From positions 120,157 to 184,156 of the forward strand of contig NZ_NFLE01000003.1 of NCBI RefSeq assembly GCF_002160755.1: a stretch of 64,000 nt of DNA. Direction: 5' to 3'. Within the stretch, counting starts at the first letter, position 1. The number at the start of each line of letters is the position of its first letter. The notes under the pieces were generated by a model. That model saw only the letters and a program-made list of their open reading frames with translations, searched no databases and was not told where the DNA came from. Made by a program: the position numbers and the translations under genes. Positions 42,870 to 50,963 of this stretch are shown here, piece after piece. This DNA comes from Lachnoclostridium sp. An14 (GTDB lineage Bacteria; Bacillota; Clostridia; Lachnospirales; Lachnospiraceae).

Positions 42870-44288
42870 ATGATATTCAGCAGTTTTGATTTTTTATTCC
42901 GGTTCCTGCCGGTCTTTTTGTTTCTTTATTTTGCCTGTCCGGAACGGCACAGGAACCTCTGCCTGTTTGCGGGCAGCCTGGCATTTTACTTCTATGGGGT
43001 GAAAGACAACCCCCTGTATTTTCTCCTGTTTGCCGTCTCCATCGCGGTGAACTTTCAGGTGGGAGCCCTCATTGGGCGGAGAAACCGGGGGGCGGCGCGG
43101 GGGCGCTGGCTGGCGGTGGGGGTGGCCTACAACCTGTTCTGGCTGCTTTTGTTTAAATATTCCGCCTTTTTCGCGGAAAATCTGAATCAGATGTTTGCCC
43201 TTCTCAAGGTGGGGGTGACCCTTCCGGTGTACCGGCCGGCCCTTCCCATCGGGATCAGCTTTTACACCTTTCAGGCCATCGCCTATCTGGCAGACGTTTA
43301 TCGCAGGGAGGCTAAGTATGAGCGTTCTTTTGTGAATTTCGGAATGTATCTGGGGATGTTTCCCCATCTGATTTCCGGCCCCATCGTCCGCTATCCAGAC
43401 GAGGCTGAGGAGATTTCCGGGCGCGGCCTTTCCGCCGGGATGGTGGAGAGCGGCCTGCGGGAGCTGACCATCGGCCTGGGGTATAAGGTTTTGATTGCCG
43501 ACCGTCTGGGCGGTTTGTGGAGCCAGGTGGGGGCCATCGGCTACGACAGCATTTCCACGCCTTTGGCCTGGATGGGGGCGGCGGCGTACAGCCTGCAGCT
43601 GTATTTTGACTTCTGCGGCTACTCCCTTATGGCGGTGGGCCTGGGGAGGATTCTGGGCTTTGAGCTGCCTCAGAACTTCGCCACCCCTTATATGTCCCTG
43701 TCCATGACGGAATTCTGGCGGCGCTGGCACATCACCCTGGGTAGCTGGTTCCGGGATTACGTGTACATTCCGCTGGGAGGAAACCGGCGGGGGACGGCGG
43801 TGATGCTCCGCAATATGCTGGCAGTGTGGCTCCTCACCGGATTCTGGCACGGCGCCAGCTGGAACTTCCTGTTCTGGGGTCTGACCCTTTTTGTGCTCAT
43901 GACTCTGGAAAAGCTGGGCCTGGCCCGCCTGTTTCACCGGGTGCCGGCTCTGGGGCATCTGTATATGATGCTTGCCATTCCTCTGACGTGGATGATTTTT
44001 GCCATTGGGGACCCGGGACAGCTGGCGGTGTATTTCCAGCGCCTGTTCCCCTTTCTGGAGGGCGGCAAGGACGTGATGTATTTTGCGGGAGACTATCTGA
44101 AATATGGAAGGCTTTACGGGATTTCCCTGGCGGCGGGACTGATTTTCATGACCGGCTGGCCAAGAAGGCTCTATGACCGGTATCGGAATACGCTGGTGAC
44201 GGCAGTGATTTTGCTGGCGGTATTCTGGATTTCCGTATACTGCATTCAGATGGGGGAGAATGACCCCTTCCTGTATTTCAGCTTTTAA
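42870..44288 (+). CDS. MBOAT-family membrane O-acyltransferase (AlgI-like)
   Basis: 472 residues, about ten membrane segments. The PIGISFYTFQAIAYLADVYR, MTEFWRRWHITLGSWFRDYVYIPLGG and GFWHGASWNF segments are MBOAT hallmarks, with the catalytic His in the WHG motif. Moves an acyl, usually acetyl, group across the membrane onto a cell-surface polymer. The next gene, 36 bases later, encodes a secreted SGNH protein, as in AlgI/AlgJ-like, PatA/B and DltB/D-type pairs; DltA and DltC are not present. Target polymer unknown. Confidence 0.92.
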   Translation: MIFSSFDFLFRFLPVFLFLYFACPERHRNLCLFAGSLAFYFYGVKDNPLYFLLFAVSIAVNFQVGALIGRRNRGAARGRWLAVGVAYNLFWLLLFKYSAFFAENLNQMFALLKVGVTLPVYRPALPIGISFYTFQAIAYLADVYRREAKYERSFVNFGMYLGMFPHLISGPIVRYPDEAEEISGRGLSAGMVESGLRELTIGLGYKVLIADRLGGLWSQVGAIGYDSISTPLAWMGAAAYSLQLYFDFCGYSLMAVGLGRILGFELPQNFATPYMSLSMTEFWRRWHITLGSWFRDYVYIPLGGNRRGTAVMLRNMLAVWLLTGFWHGASWNFLFWGLTLFVLMTLEKLGLARLFHRVPALGHLYMMLAIPLTWMIFAIGDPGQLAVYFQRLFPFLEGGKDVMYFAGDYLKYGRLYGISLAAGLIFMTGWPRRLYDRYRNTLVTAVILLAVFWISVYCIQMGENDPFLYFSF

Positions 44289-44324
44289 ATGTGACAATTC
44301 AGACCCATGGAGGATAAGTGATAG

Positions 44325-45356
44325 ATGAAACAGCGACAGCATTGGTACAGCCTGCTTTTGACCGGGAGCCTGATCGTGGCCGCCGCGGTGGCGCTGCCGC
44401 CTGAGGGAAACGGATTTTTTGAGCGGGTGGCGGCGTTTGTGGGAGGAGAGATGGCGGACGCCGAAGGACCGGTATTTGAAACGGAAGGGAGTCTGCCGGG
44501 AGAGGAAGGCGCGCAGAGTGCCACCCCTTCCGAGGATGTGAGATTTGAAGGGCCCGGGCAGCAGCCCGCGGGAAATGGAGAAGGGGCAAAACGGGACGGC
44601 GGCGCCGGAAACGGAGGAGAGGCTCCGGAAACGCCGTTGGCCGCCGTGGCGGAAAACGGCGCGTTGACGCCGCTTTCCCAGGGACTTGACGCCTCAGCCC
44701 AGGGCGGGACAGAGGACGGAGCCCCGGCCCAGGCCGCGCCGGAACAGGAAACGAAGGATCAGACGTCCCCGGAAACCGGCGGGGAGGGCAGCTGGCAGGC
44801 GGATTTTTCCACGGCCCTCTTTATCGGGGACTCCCGGACGGTGGGGCTTTCTGAGTACGGCGGGCTGGACGGAGCCACCGTGTTTGCCAACAAGGGAATG
44901 AGCGTGTTCAACGTCCTCTCAGCGGAGGTGGAGGTGGACGGCCGGAAAACGGGCCTGGAGGCTCTGCTGGCGGAGCGGCAGTTTGCCACCATCTACCTTA
45001 TGCTGGGGATCAATGAGCTGGGCTACTCTGATCCGTCCATTGTGAAACAGTATTCCAAGGTGGTGGATCTCATCCAATCGGCCCAGCCGGACGCCTACGT
45101 GATCCTGGGGGCAAACCTTCACGTCACGAAACAGAAATCCGACCAGAACCCGGCCTACGGAAACGACCGCATCAACGCGGTCAATCGGCAGGTCTATGAG
45201 ATCGCCGTGGACAAGGGCTGCGGGTATATTGACGTGAACAGCCTGTTTGACGACGAAACCGGCAGTCTGGGAGCCGGCTATTCCTCTGACGGCGTCCATA
45301 TTTTGGGGAAATACTACAGGACGTGGGCGGAGTGGATCCGGGAACAGAAGGCGTGA
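44325..45356 (+). CDS. Secreted SGNH/GDSL-like hydrolase, partner of the MBOAT protein
   Basis: 343 residues. N-terminal signal anchor, then a disordered Glu/Pro/Gly/Ala-rich region to about residue 155. The SGNH domain has block I FIGDSRTVGL and a block V-like SSDGVHI (Asp, His). It presumably takes the acyl group from the MBOAT and places it on the extracellular polymer, or removes it. Short spacing supports one operon with the MBOAT gene. Confidence 0.83.
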   Translation: MKQRQHWYSLLLTGSLIVAAAVALPPEGNGFFERVAAFVGGEMADAEGPVFETEGSLPGEEGAQSATPSEDVRFEGPGQQPAGNGEGAKRDGGAGNGGEAPETPLAAVAENGALTPLSQGLDASAQGGTEDGAPAQAAPEQETKDQTSPETGGEGSWQADFSTALFIGDSRTVGLSEYGGLDGATVFANKGMSVFNVLSAEVEVDGRKTGLEALLAERQFATIYLMLGINELGYSDPSIVKQYSKVVDLIQSAQPDAYVILGANLHVTKQKSDQNPAYGNDRINAVNRQVYEIAVDKGCGYIDVNSLFDDETGSLGAGYSSDGVHILGKYYRTWAEWIREQKA

Positions 45357-45383
45357 TGGGGCGGGACGGCGTCTCGTAGGGAA

Positions 45384-45435
45384 AACGCTGGCTGTCTGCG
45401 CGGCCGTGTTCCGGCGCGGGCGGACAGCCAGCGTT
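45384..45435. terminator. Long inverted repeat between convergent genes
   Basis: AACGCTGGCTGTC (45384-45396) pairs perfectly with GACAGCCAGCGTT (45423-45435). No T-run, but the position between convergent genes fits a bidirectional stop. Confidence 0.6.
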
Positions 45436-45464
45436 CGGTGAAGACGCGCAGGCAATGCCCCGCG

Positions 45465-46007
45465 TTAGACCCAGTTCACATTGTTCATTTCTTTTTTTCT
45501 CTGGGAACATTTCCCTTCCACATTCCCCAGCGCTACAGCTACAAGGGGCTCATAGCCTTCCGGCAGGCAGAGGACAGACCGGATGGGTTCCTGAGAGAGG
45601 GCCATCACCGGTCCCATCATAAAACGGGAGCCGATGCCAAGCTCCGTGGCCGCGAGGCACATATTTTCCGCCGCGCAGGACACATTTGCCATGGCAAAGC
45701 CAATAGCGTCATGTCCGCCTGGTGCGGACAGCAGGATCATAGCCTGGGCGTTCCGGGTGGCGCTGTAGCCGGGGGTGTTCGCCATTTTCTCTGCGAATTC
45801 ATTTCCGCTTTGTTTCATCATTTCAATGGAACGGTCATTTACCGCCTGAAGCAGTTCCGGGTCGGTGAGGACAGTAAAATGAATGTGCCCAAAGATGGGA
45901 GCGTAGTTCCCGGCCTCAGCGATGGCGGTGATGGTTTCCCGCTTTAGGGGGGTGGAAAGAAAGGTTTCCGGGCTTTTTCTAGATCGGATCGCAGTAAGTG
46001 TATTCAT
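45465..46007 (-). CDS. Nitroreductase-family FMN oxidoreductase
   Basis: 180 residues with AGGAGGAA before the ATG. The short nitroreductase fold has TAIRSRKSPETF at the FMN-phosphate site, ETITAIAEAGNYAP, and a late GYEPLVAVALGNVEGK. NAD(P)H-dependent reduction of nitro-compounds, quinones or enones in the cytosol. Divergent from an HxlR-type regulator, an arrangement in which the regulator senses electrophiles and switches the reductase on. Confidence 0.88.
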   Translation of the reverse strand: MNTLTAIRSRKSPETFLSTPLKRETITAIAEAGNYAPIFGHIHFTVLTDPELLQAVNDRSIEMMKQSGNEFAEKMANTPGYSATRNAQAMILLSAPGGHDAIGFAMANVSCAAENMCLAATELGIGSRFMMGPVMALSQEPIRSVLCLPEGYEPLVAVALGNVEGKCSQRKKEMNNVNWV

Positions 46008-46109
46008 AAAAATTCCTCCTAGTATAAATGGATGTAACTGCCAGGTTGATTTCTTTTTTCAACATGGTATAATTATCGTACTATATTTTACAGAGAAATC
46101 AAGTACGCA

Positions 46110-46139
46110 GAAAAAACGTATGTGGTGCGAAAAAACGTA
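46110..46139. promoter_or_regulatory. Direct repeat GAAAAAACGTA x2, candidate HxlR operator
   Basis: Identical 11-base copies at 46110-46120 and 46129-46139 (19-base period) just before the HxlR-type start, in the divergent region with the nitroreductase. Confidence 0.45.
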
Positions 46140-46154
46140 CCGAAGGAGGAAAGA

Positions 46155-46517
46155 ATGCTTACGTTGGAAGAATTCAGAGAGGGAATCAAGACGGCGGATC
46201 CCGGAAAGGACTGCCCGGTGGCGAAGACGCTGGAGCTCCTTGGGGGAAAGTGGACGTCCAGAGTGATTTTTGAGCTGCAGAGGCGGGATGCTGTGCGATT
46301 TGGAGAGCTGAAACGAAGTCTGGCGGATACCACTAACACCATGCTTTCTTCCACACTGAAACGCCTGGAGGAAGCAGGAATTGTGGAGCGGCGGCAGTAC
46401 GAAGAAATGCCGGTGCGGGTGGAGTATTCCCTGACGGAAGCCGGGCGGGAGATGCTGCCGGTGTTTTACGAGATGGCAAAGTGGGGGAGCCGGTATTTTG
46501 GGATTGAGCTGGAGTGA
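46155..46517 (+). CDS. HxlR-family regulator divergent from nitroreductase
   Basis: 120 residues from the ATG at 46155 with GAAGGAGGA upstream; an earlier in-frame GTG lies within the direct repeat and is not favoured. The Cys in KDCPVAKTLELLGGKW is the conserved redox- or electrophile-sensing Cys of the family, followed by RFGELKRSLADTTNTMLSSTLKRLEEAGIV. Expected to repress or activate the divergent nitroreductase in response to reactive electrophiles or aldehydes. Confidence 0.88.
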   Translation: MLTLEEFREGIKTADPGKDCPVAKTLELLGGKWTSRVIFELQRRDAVRFGELKRSLADTTNTMLSSTLKRLEEAGIVERRQYEEMPVRVEYSLTEAGREMLPVFYEMAKWGSRYFGIELE

Positions 46518-46724
46518 AAAGGCGGAAAATAACGGTAACCGTTATGGATTCCCGGGAACAGAAAACTGGCCTCATCAAAAAGAAGGATTCTGGCTATTTC
46601 AAACCAAGCCACTTTTGCTATACTTCTCTATATGAAACACACGAGTTTCCGGGATTTTCCCAGGCGGCGGCCTGGGGGGCCCGGAAACCTGCATATCAGA
46701 CATCAGACAGGGAGGTATTGATTT

Positions 46725-47567
46725 ATGAAACGAATTATCACACTTCAGGATATATCCTGCGTTGGACGCTGTTCCATCACGGTGGCTCTGCCGGTGATTT
46801 CCGCCATGGGAGTGGAGTGCGGAATCCTGCCGACGGCGGTGCTGTCCAATCACACCATGTTCAAGCATTTCACCTGCAAGGATCTCTCCGACCAGATCGA
46901 GCCCATCGCCGATGTGTGGGAGAAGGAGGAGATCACCTTTGACGGGATCTATACGGGGTATCTGGCATCGGAGGAGCAGTGCGAACAGATCTGTCAGTTT
47001 TTTGACCGTTTCTCCACCAAAGAGGGGCTGACAATCGTGGATCCGGCCATGGCGGACAACGGAAAGCTCTATCCCGCCTTCGGGGAGAAGTTTCCGGCGG
47101 CCATGGCGAAGGTGTGCGCGAAGGCGGATGTGATCCTTCCCAACATCACAGAGGCCTGCCTCCTCACGGGAATGCCCTATAAAACGGAGTACGATGAAAC
47201 CTACATCCGGGAGCTTTTGGAGAAACTGCTGGAGCTGGGCTGCGGAACGGCGGCGCTGACGGGAGTGAGCTATGAGCCGGACAAGCTGGGTGTGGCCTAT
47301 CTGGATCGGAACGGAAAGGAATTTTCCTATTTTACGAGAAAATGCGCCCAGAGTTTTCACGGCACGGGAGATCTCTACGCGGCCACAGTGACCGGCGGCC
47401 TGATGAGAGGGCTGGAGCTGGGGGAGGCCCTGGCCCTGGCGGCGGATTTTGTGGTGGTGTGCATTGAGGCCACCGCGTCCTCCACGGAGCCCAGATGGTA
47501 CGGCGTGGAATTTGAGTCCCAGATCCCGGAGCTTTGCAGGATGCTGGAGGAGCGGGTGAAGAAGTGA
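46725..47567 (+). CDS. pdxY: Pyridoxal/pyridoxamine kinase
   Basis: 280 residues, AGGGAGG before the ATG. PfkB-type fold: ITLQDISCVGRCSITVALPV and the GTGDLYAATVTGG motif (anion hole and catalytic Asp), with LPNITEACLLTG. Phosphorylates B6 vitamers to make pyridoxal phosphate. Its stop overlaps the GTG of the next, LysR-type gene (GTGA), which is unusual company for this kinase. A possible TTTCAA-16-TATACT promoter lies at 46597-46624. Confidence 0.88.
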   Translation: MKRIITLQDISCVGRCSITVALPVISAMGVECGILPTAVLSNHTMFKHFTCKDLSDQIEPIADVWEKEEITFDGIYTGYLASEEQCEQICQFFDRFSTKEGLTIVDPAMADNGKLYPAFGEKFPAAMAKVCAKADVILPNITEACLLTGMPYKTEYDETYIRELLEKLLELGCGTAALTGVSYEPDKLGVAYLDRNGKEFSYFTRKCAQSFHGTGDLYAATVTGGLMRGLELGEALALAADFVVVCIEATASSTEPRWYGVEFESQIPELCRMLEERVKK

Positions 47568-48466
47568 AACTGATTCAGCTGCTGTATTTTTGCACGGCGT
47601 GCAGGACGGGAAATATTACCAGGGCGGCAAATGAGCTCCACGTGTCTCAGCCGTCGGTTTCCATGGCAATCCGGGAGCTGGAGGAGGAGTTTGGACTGCT
47701 CCTCCTCCAGCGGAACAACAAGGGCTTTGAGATTACCCGGGAGGGAATGTATTTTTACGAGAGGGCCCAGGCGCTGCTGGAGCAGTCTGAGGAGCTCACC
47801 CAGATGATGTGCGACATGGGAAATCAGAGAAAACGGATCAATCTGGGGATTCCGCCCATGATCGGCACATATCTGTTTCCCAAGATGTATAAAAGCTTTA
47901 AGGACGCGTTTCCGGAGGTTATGTTAAACTCCAGGGAGGGAGGTAGCGAATACCTGCTGGGGCTTTTGGATGAGAGCGTGCTGGATTTCGCCATTCTCCC
48001 CATCAACGAGATTTCCAGAGAGGCCTACAACATTCTGGCAATGACGGACACAGAGACGGTTTTCTGCGTCTCTGCCGGCCATCCCCTGGCGGGAAACAGC
48101 TCCGTTTCCATTGAGGAGATTTATGGGGAACCGCTGGTGATGTTCAACGAGGGGTTTTATCAGAACGTGGTGATCAAGAAACGGTTCGCCCAGGCGGGAC
48201 ACAAGCCCAACATCATTCACTATTCCAGTCAGTTTTACACCATAAAGGAATTTATATCCAGCGGAATCGCCGCCGGGTTTATGTTTCGGGACATTGCGGA
48301 GACGGTGCCGGAGATTCAGGGAATTTCTCTGGAACAGCCGCTGCAGATCCAGATCGGGCTGGTCTGGAAGAAACGGCAGCATATGTTTCACGATGCCACC
48401 AGATTTCTGGAATTTACGAAACGATACGCGAAAGACCTGAGAGAAAAAAGAAGAAATGCCGAATAA
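47564..48466 (+). CDS. LysR-family regulator coupled to pdxY
   Basis: 300 residues from GTG at 47564, overlapping the pdxY stop; the upstream in-frame ATG lies inside pdxY. MKLIQLLYFCTACRTGNITRAANELHVSQPSVS is the LysR helix-turn-helix. It ends in a strong terminator, and the dehydrogenase operon at 48595 starts just beyond. It is the likely regulator of that operon. Confidence 0.88.
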   Translation: MKLIQLLYFCTACRTGNITRAANELHVSQPSVSMAIRELEEEFGLLLLQRNNKGFEITREGMYFYERAQALLEQSEELTQMMCDMGNQRKRINLGIPPMIGTYLFPKMYKSFKDAFPEVMLNSREGGSEYLLGLLDESVLDFAILPINEISREAYNILAMTDTETVFCVSAGHPLAGNSSVSIEEIYGEPLVMFNEGFYQNVVIKKRFAQAGHKPNIIHYSSQFYTIKEFISSGIAAGFMFRDIAETVPEIQGISLEQPLQIQIGLVWKKRQHMFHDATRFLEFTKRYAKDLREKRRNAE

Positions 48467-48469
48467 GAG

Positions 48470-48508
48470 CTATGACAGGGAAGAAGATTCCTGTCATAGT
48501 TTTTTTTT
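48470..48508 (+). terminator. Terminator of the pdxY-lysR unit
   Basis: CTATGACAGG pairs perfectly with CCTGTCATAG, followed by nine T. Confidence 0.92.
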
Positions 48509-48531
48509 ATTAATCCATCGGAAAAATATAT

Positions 48532-48560
48532 TTTACTGATAACAAAGAAAAGATTACTAT
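48532..48560 (+). promoter_or_regulatory. Promoter of the dehydrogenase-DUF3100-C45 operon
   Basis: TTTACT (48532-48537), 17 bases, TACTAT (48555-48560), 35 bases before the coding start. Confidence 0.5.
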
Positions 48561-48594
48561 GGAATCAGAAAATAATTGAGAAGGGGGTTGAAAC

Positions 48595-49659
48595 ATGAAG
48601 ACACATCGAATCGCGGTCATACCGGGAGACGGGATCGGGCCGGAGGTGCTGGCTGAGGGGGTGAAGGTACTGAAGGAGGTGGCGAAGCGGGACGGCCGTT
48701 TCGCGTTTCAGTTTGAGTATTTCCCCTGGGGGTGCGAGTATTACCTGCGGACAGGGGAGATGATGGAGCCGGGAGGCATTGAAAAACTGAAGGAGTTTGA
48801 GGCCATTTTCCTGGGAGCTGTGGGCTATCCGGGAGTACCGGATCACATTTCCCTGTGGGGGCTGCTTCTGACGATCCGCAAAAATTTTGAGCAGTATGTA
48901 AACCTCCGTCCGGTGCGGCTGCTGGAAGGAGCTCCCTGTCCGTTAAAGGATGTGGACCGGAAGGACATTGACATGATCTTTGTCAGAGAGAACAGCGAAG
49001 GAGAGTACGCGGGAAATGGCAGCTGGCTGTTTAAGGGGAAACCTCATGAGGTGGTGCTGCAGGAGGGAGTATTTTCCCGCCATGGCTGCGAGCGGATCAT
49101 CCGCTATGCCTATGAGCTGGCCAGGAAACAGGGGAAGACACTGACCAGCGTCAGCAAGGGGAACGCCTTAAACTATTCCATGGTGTTCTGGGATCAGATT
49201 TTCCAGGAAGTGGGACAGGAATATCCGGACGTGAAAACGCAGTCTTATCTGGTGGACGCGGCCAGTATGTTTATGGTGAAGGACCCGGGACGGTTTCAGA
49301 TCGTAGTCACCTCCAACTTGTTCGGCGATATTTTGACGGATCTGGGCGCGGCGATTTCCGGAGGCATGGGGTTAGCCGCGGGGGCAAACTTAAATCCGGA
49401 GCGGGAGTTCCCGTCCATGTTTGAACCGATCCACGGCTCCGCGCCGGACATCGCGGGCCAGGGAAAGGCCAATCCGCTGGCTACGGTGTGGTCGGCAAGC
49501 CAGATGCTGGACTTTTTCGGATATGAGGATTGGGGAAAGAGGCTGATTGAAATCATTGAGGAAATTCTGAAGGAAAAACGTGTGCTGACGCCGGACCTGG
49601 GAGGAACGGCAACCACCTGCCAGGTGGGGGATGAGGTCGTGAAAAAGATCTGGCAGTGA
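48595..49659 (+). CDS. Tartrate/D-malate-type NAD-dependent beta-decarboxylating dehydrogenase
   Basis: 354 residues, isocitrate/isopropylmalate dehydrogenase superfamily. The N-terminal IAVIPGDGIGPEV binds nucleotide. GVPDHISLWGLLLTIRK resembles tartrate and D-malate dehydrogenases rather than LeuB. VRENSEGEYAGNGSW, the Lys in SKGNALNYSMVFW and the metal-binding Asp in VDAASMFMV/NLFGDILTDLGAAISGG follow. Oxidises and decarboxylates a 2-hydroxy-dicarboxylic acid, giving pyruvate from D-malate or hydroxypyruvate/glycerate-type products from tartrate. First gene of a four-gene operon with two membrane proteins and an amide hydrolase. Confidence 0.85.
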   Translation: MKTHRIAVIPGDGIGPEVLAEGVKVLKEVAKRDGRFAFQFEYFPWGCEYYLRTGEMMEPGGIEKLKEFEAIFLGAVGYPGVPDHISLWGLLLTIRKNFEQYVNLRPVRLLEGAPCPLKDVDRKDIDMIFVRENSEGEYAGNGSWLFKGKPHEVVLQEGVFSRHGCERIIRYAYELARKQGKTLTSVSKGNALNYSMVFWDQIFQEVGQEYPDVKTQSYLVDAASMFMVKDPGRFQIVVTSNLFGDILTDLGAAISGGMGLAAGANLNPEREFPSMFEPIHGSAPDIAGQGKANPLATVWSASQMLDFFGYEDWGKRLIEIIEEILKEKRVLTPDLGGTATTCQVGDEVVKKIWQ

Positions 49660-49672
49660 GAGGAGGTTTCTT

Positions 49673-50461
49673 ATGTGGAAAGAAAAAAATTGGGCGGATT
49701 ATAAGTTTCATATCGTGATTTTGCTCTGCTGTATTCTGGCGGAGGCCATTGGCGCTATCAAGATTCCTGTGAGTGGGGTGACGATCACCCTGCTGCCCCT
49801 GCTGTATTCCATGATCTTTGTTCTCGTGGTCTACATGATCAAGCCCATACGGTTTGTCAAGGAGAAGCAGGCGGAGATCGGATCGGCCTTTCTGACCCTG
49901 AGCGTGGCGTTTTTGATGGCGAAGTTAGGCATCACCAGCGGAGCGTCCATCAACGACGTAATCAGCGCGGGCCCGGTGCTGATCCTTCAGAACCTGGGAA
50001 ATGTGGGAACGCTTTTTGTGGCTCTGCCCATTGCCCTGCTGCTGGGAATGGGGCGGGAGTCAGTGGGAATGACCCACGCCATGAGCCGGGAGCCCAATGT
50101 GGCGCTGATCTCGGATATGTTCGGACCGGATTCCGCGGAGTTTAAGGGCGTGATGACCTGTTATATTGTGGGAACTATTTTCGGAACCATATTTATGAGC
50201 ATTGTGCCTCCCATTTTTGTAAGCCTGGGCATCTTTTCGCCGGAGTCGGCGGCCATGGCAGTGGGAGCAGGCAGCGCGTCTATGATGACGGCAGGACTGG
50301 CGGGCATCATGGAGGCGGCGCCGGAGGCAAGCGCGGATGTGCTTACTGCGTTTGCCAGCATCAGCAACGTGATCTCGTCATCCATTTCCGTATATCTGGG
50401 GCTGTTTATCACGGTGCCCCTGGGGAATGTGATCTACAAGGCAATGCGCAAGGGAAGATAG
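49673..50461 (+). CDS. DUF3100-family membrane protein, probable transporter component
   Basis: 262 residues, about seven to eight membrane segments. HIVILLCCILAEAIGAIKIPVSG and AVGAGSASMMTAGLAGIMEAAPE fit DUF3100, a family of unknown function. Encoded 13 bases after the dehydrogenase and 10 bases before a second small membrane protein, suggesting a two-subunit carrier for the dehydrogenase substrate (inference). Confidence 0.72.
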   Translation: MWKEKNWADYKFHIVILLCCILAEAIGAIKIPVSGVTITLLPLLYSMIFVLVVYMIKPIRFVKEKQAEIGSAFLTLSVAFLMAKLGITSGASINDVISAGPVLILQNLGNVGTLFVALPIALLLGMGRESVGMTHAMSREPNVALISDMFGPDSAEFKGVMTCYIVGTIFGTIFMSIVPPIFVSLGIFSPESAAMAVGAGSASMMTAGLAGIMEAAPEASADVLTAFASISNVISSSISVYLGLFITVPLGNVIYKAMRKGR

Positions 50462-50471
50462 GAGGAGCCAA

Positions 50472-50936
50472 ATGGAACGAAAGAGCTTAAGGGAAGAATT
50501 CATAGACTGGTGTATGACGTTTGTGATCGTCGCCATCCTGTCGGTGGCCTGTAATGTGGTGGGCTATGGCGGAGTGCTGTTGGAGTCTCTGCCGGGAATG
50601 CTGATTTTCGCGGCCATCAGCCTGGCCGGGCTTACGATAAAACATTTTGTCCCGGGAGATTTGCCGGCGGTGGCCTATATCGCCCTGATCGGGATGGTGC
50701 TGGCGATGCCCTTTTCCCCGGTTTCCGGGTTTATTATCTACTGGGCCAACAAGGTGAACCTGATGGCAGTGGTGACGCCCATTCTCGCCTACGCCGGTGT
50801 GATCGTCGGCCGGGACTGGAGAGAATTTGTGAAAATCGGATGGAAGGGTGTGTTTGTTTCCCTGCTGGTTATTTTCGGAACCTTTTTCGTCTCCGGAGGG
50901 ATGGCAGAGGTGCTGGGAAACGTGTTTGGAATGTAA
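50472..50936 (+). CDS. Small membrane protein paired with DUF3100
   Basis: 154 residues, AGGAGG upstream. Four to five hydrophobic segments. The segment LTIKHFVPGDLPAVAYIALIG and its position right after the DUF3100 gene suggest it is the second subunit. No family recognised with confidence. Confidence 0.65.
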   Translation: MERKSLREEFIDWCMTFVIVAILSVACNVVGYGGVLLESLPGMLIFAAISLAGLTIKHFVPGDLPAVAYIALIGMVLAMPFSPVSGFIIYWANKVNLMAVVTPILAYAGVIVGRDWREFVKIGWKGVFVSLLVIFGTFFVSGGMAEVLGNVFGM

Positions 50937-50963
50937 ACGTCCGGGAAGATAGGAGGAACGTGT

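Noticed and set aside
42894..44342. Long open frame of 482 codons on the minus strand
   Set aside because: It lies fully opposite the MBOAT gene, is rich in His/Gln/Pro/Gly as antisense frames of GC-rich genes are, and matches no family.
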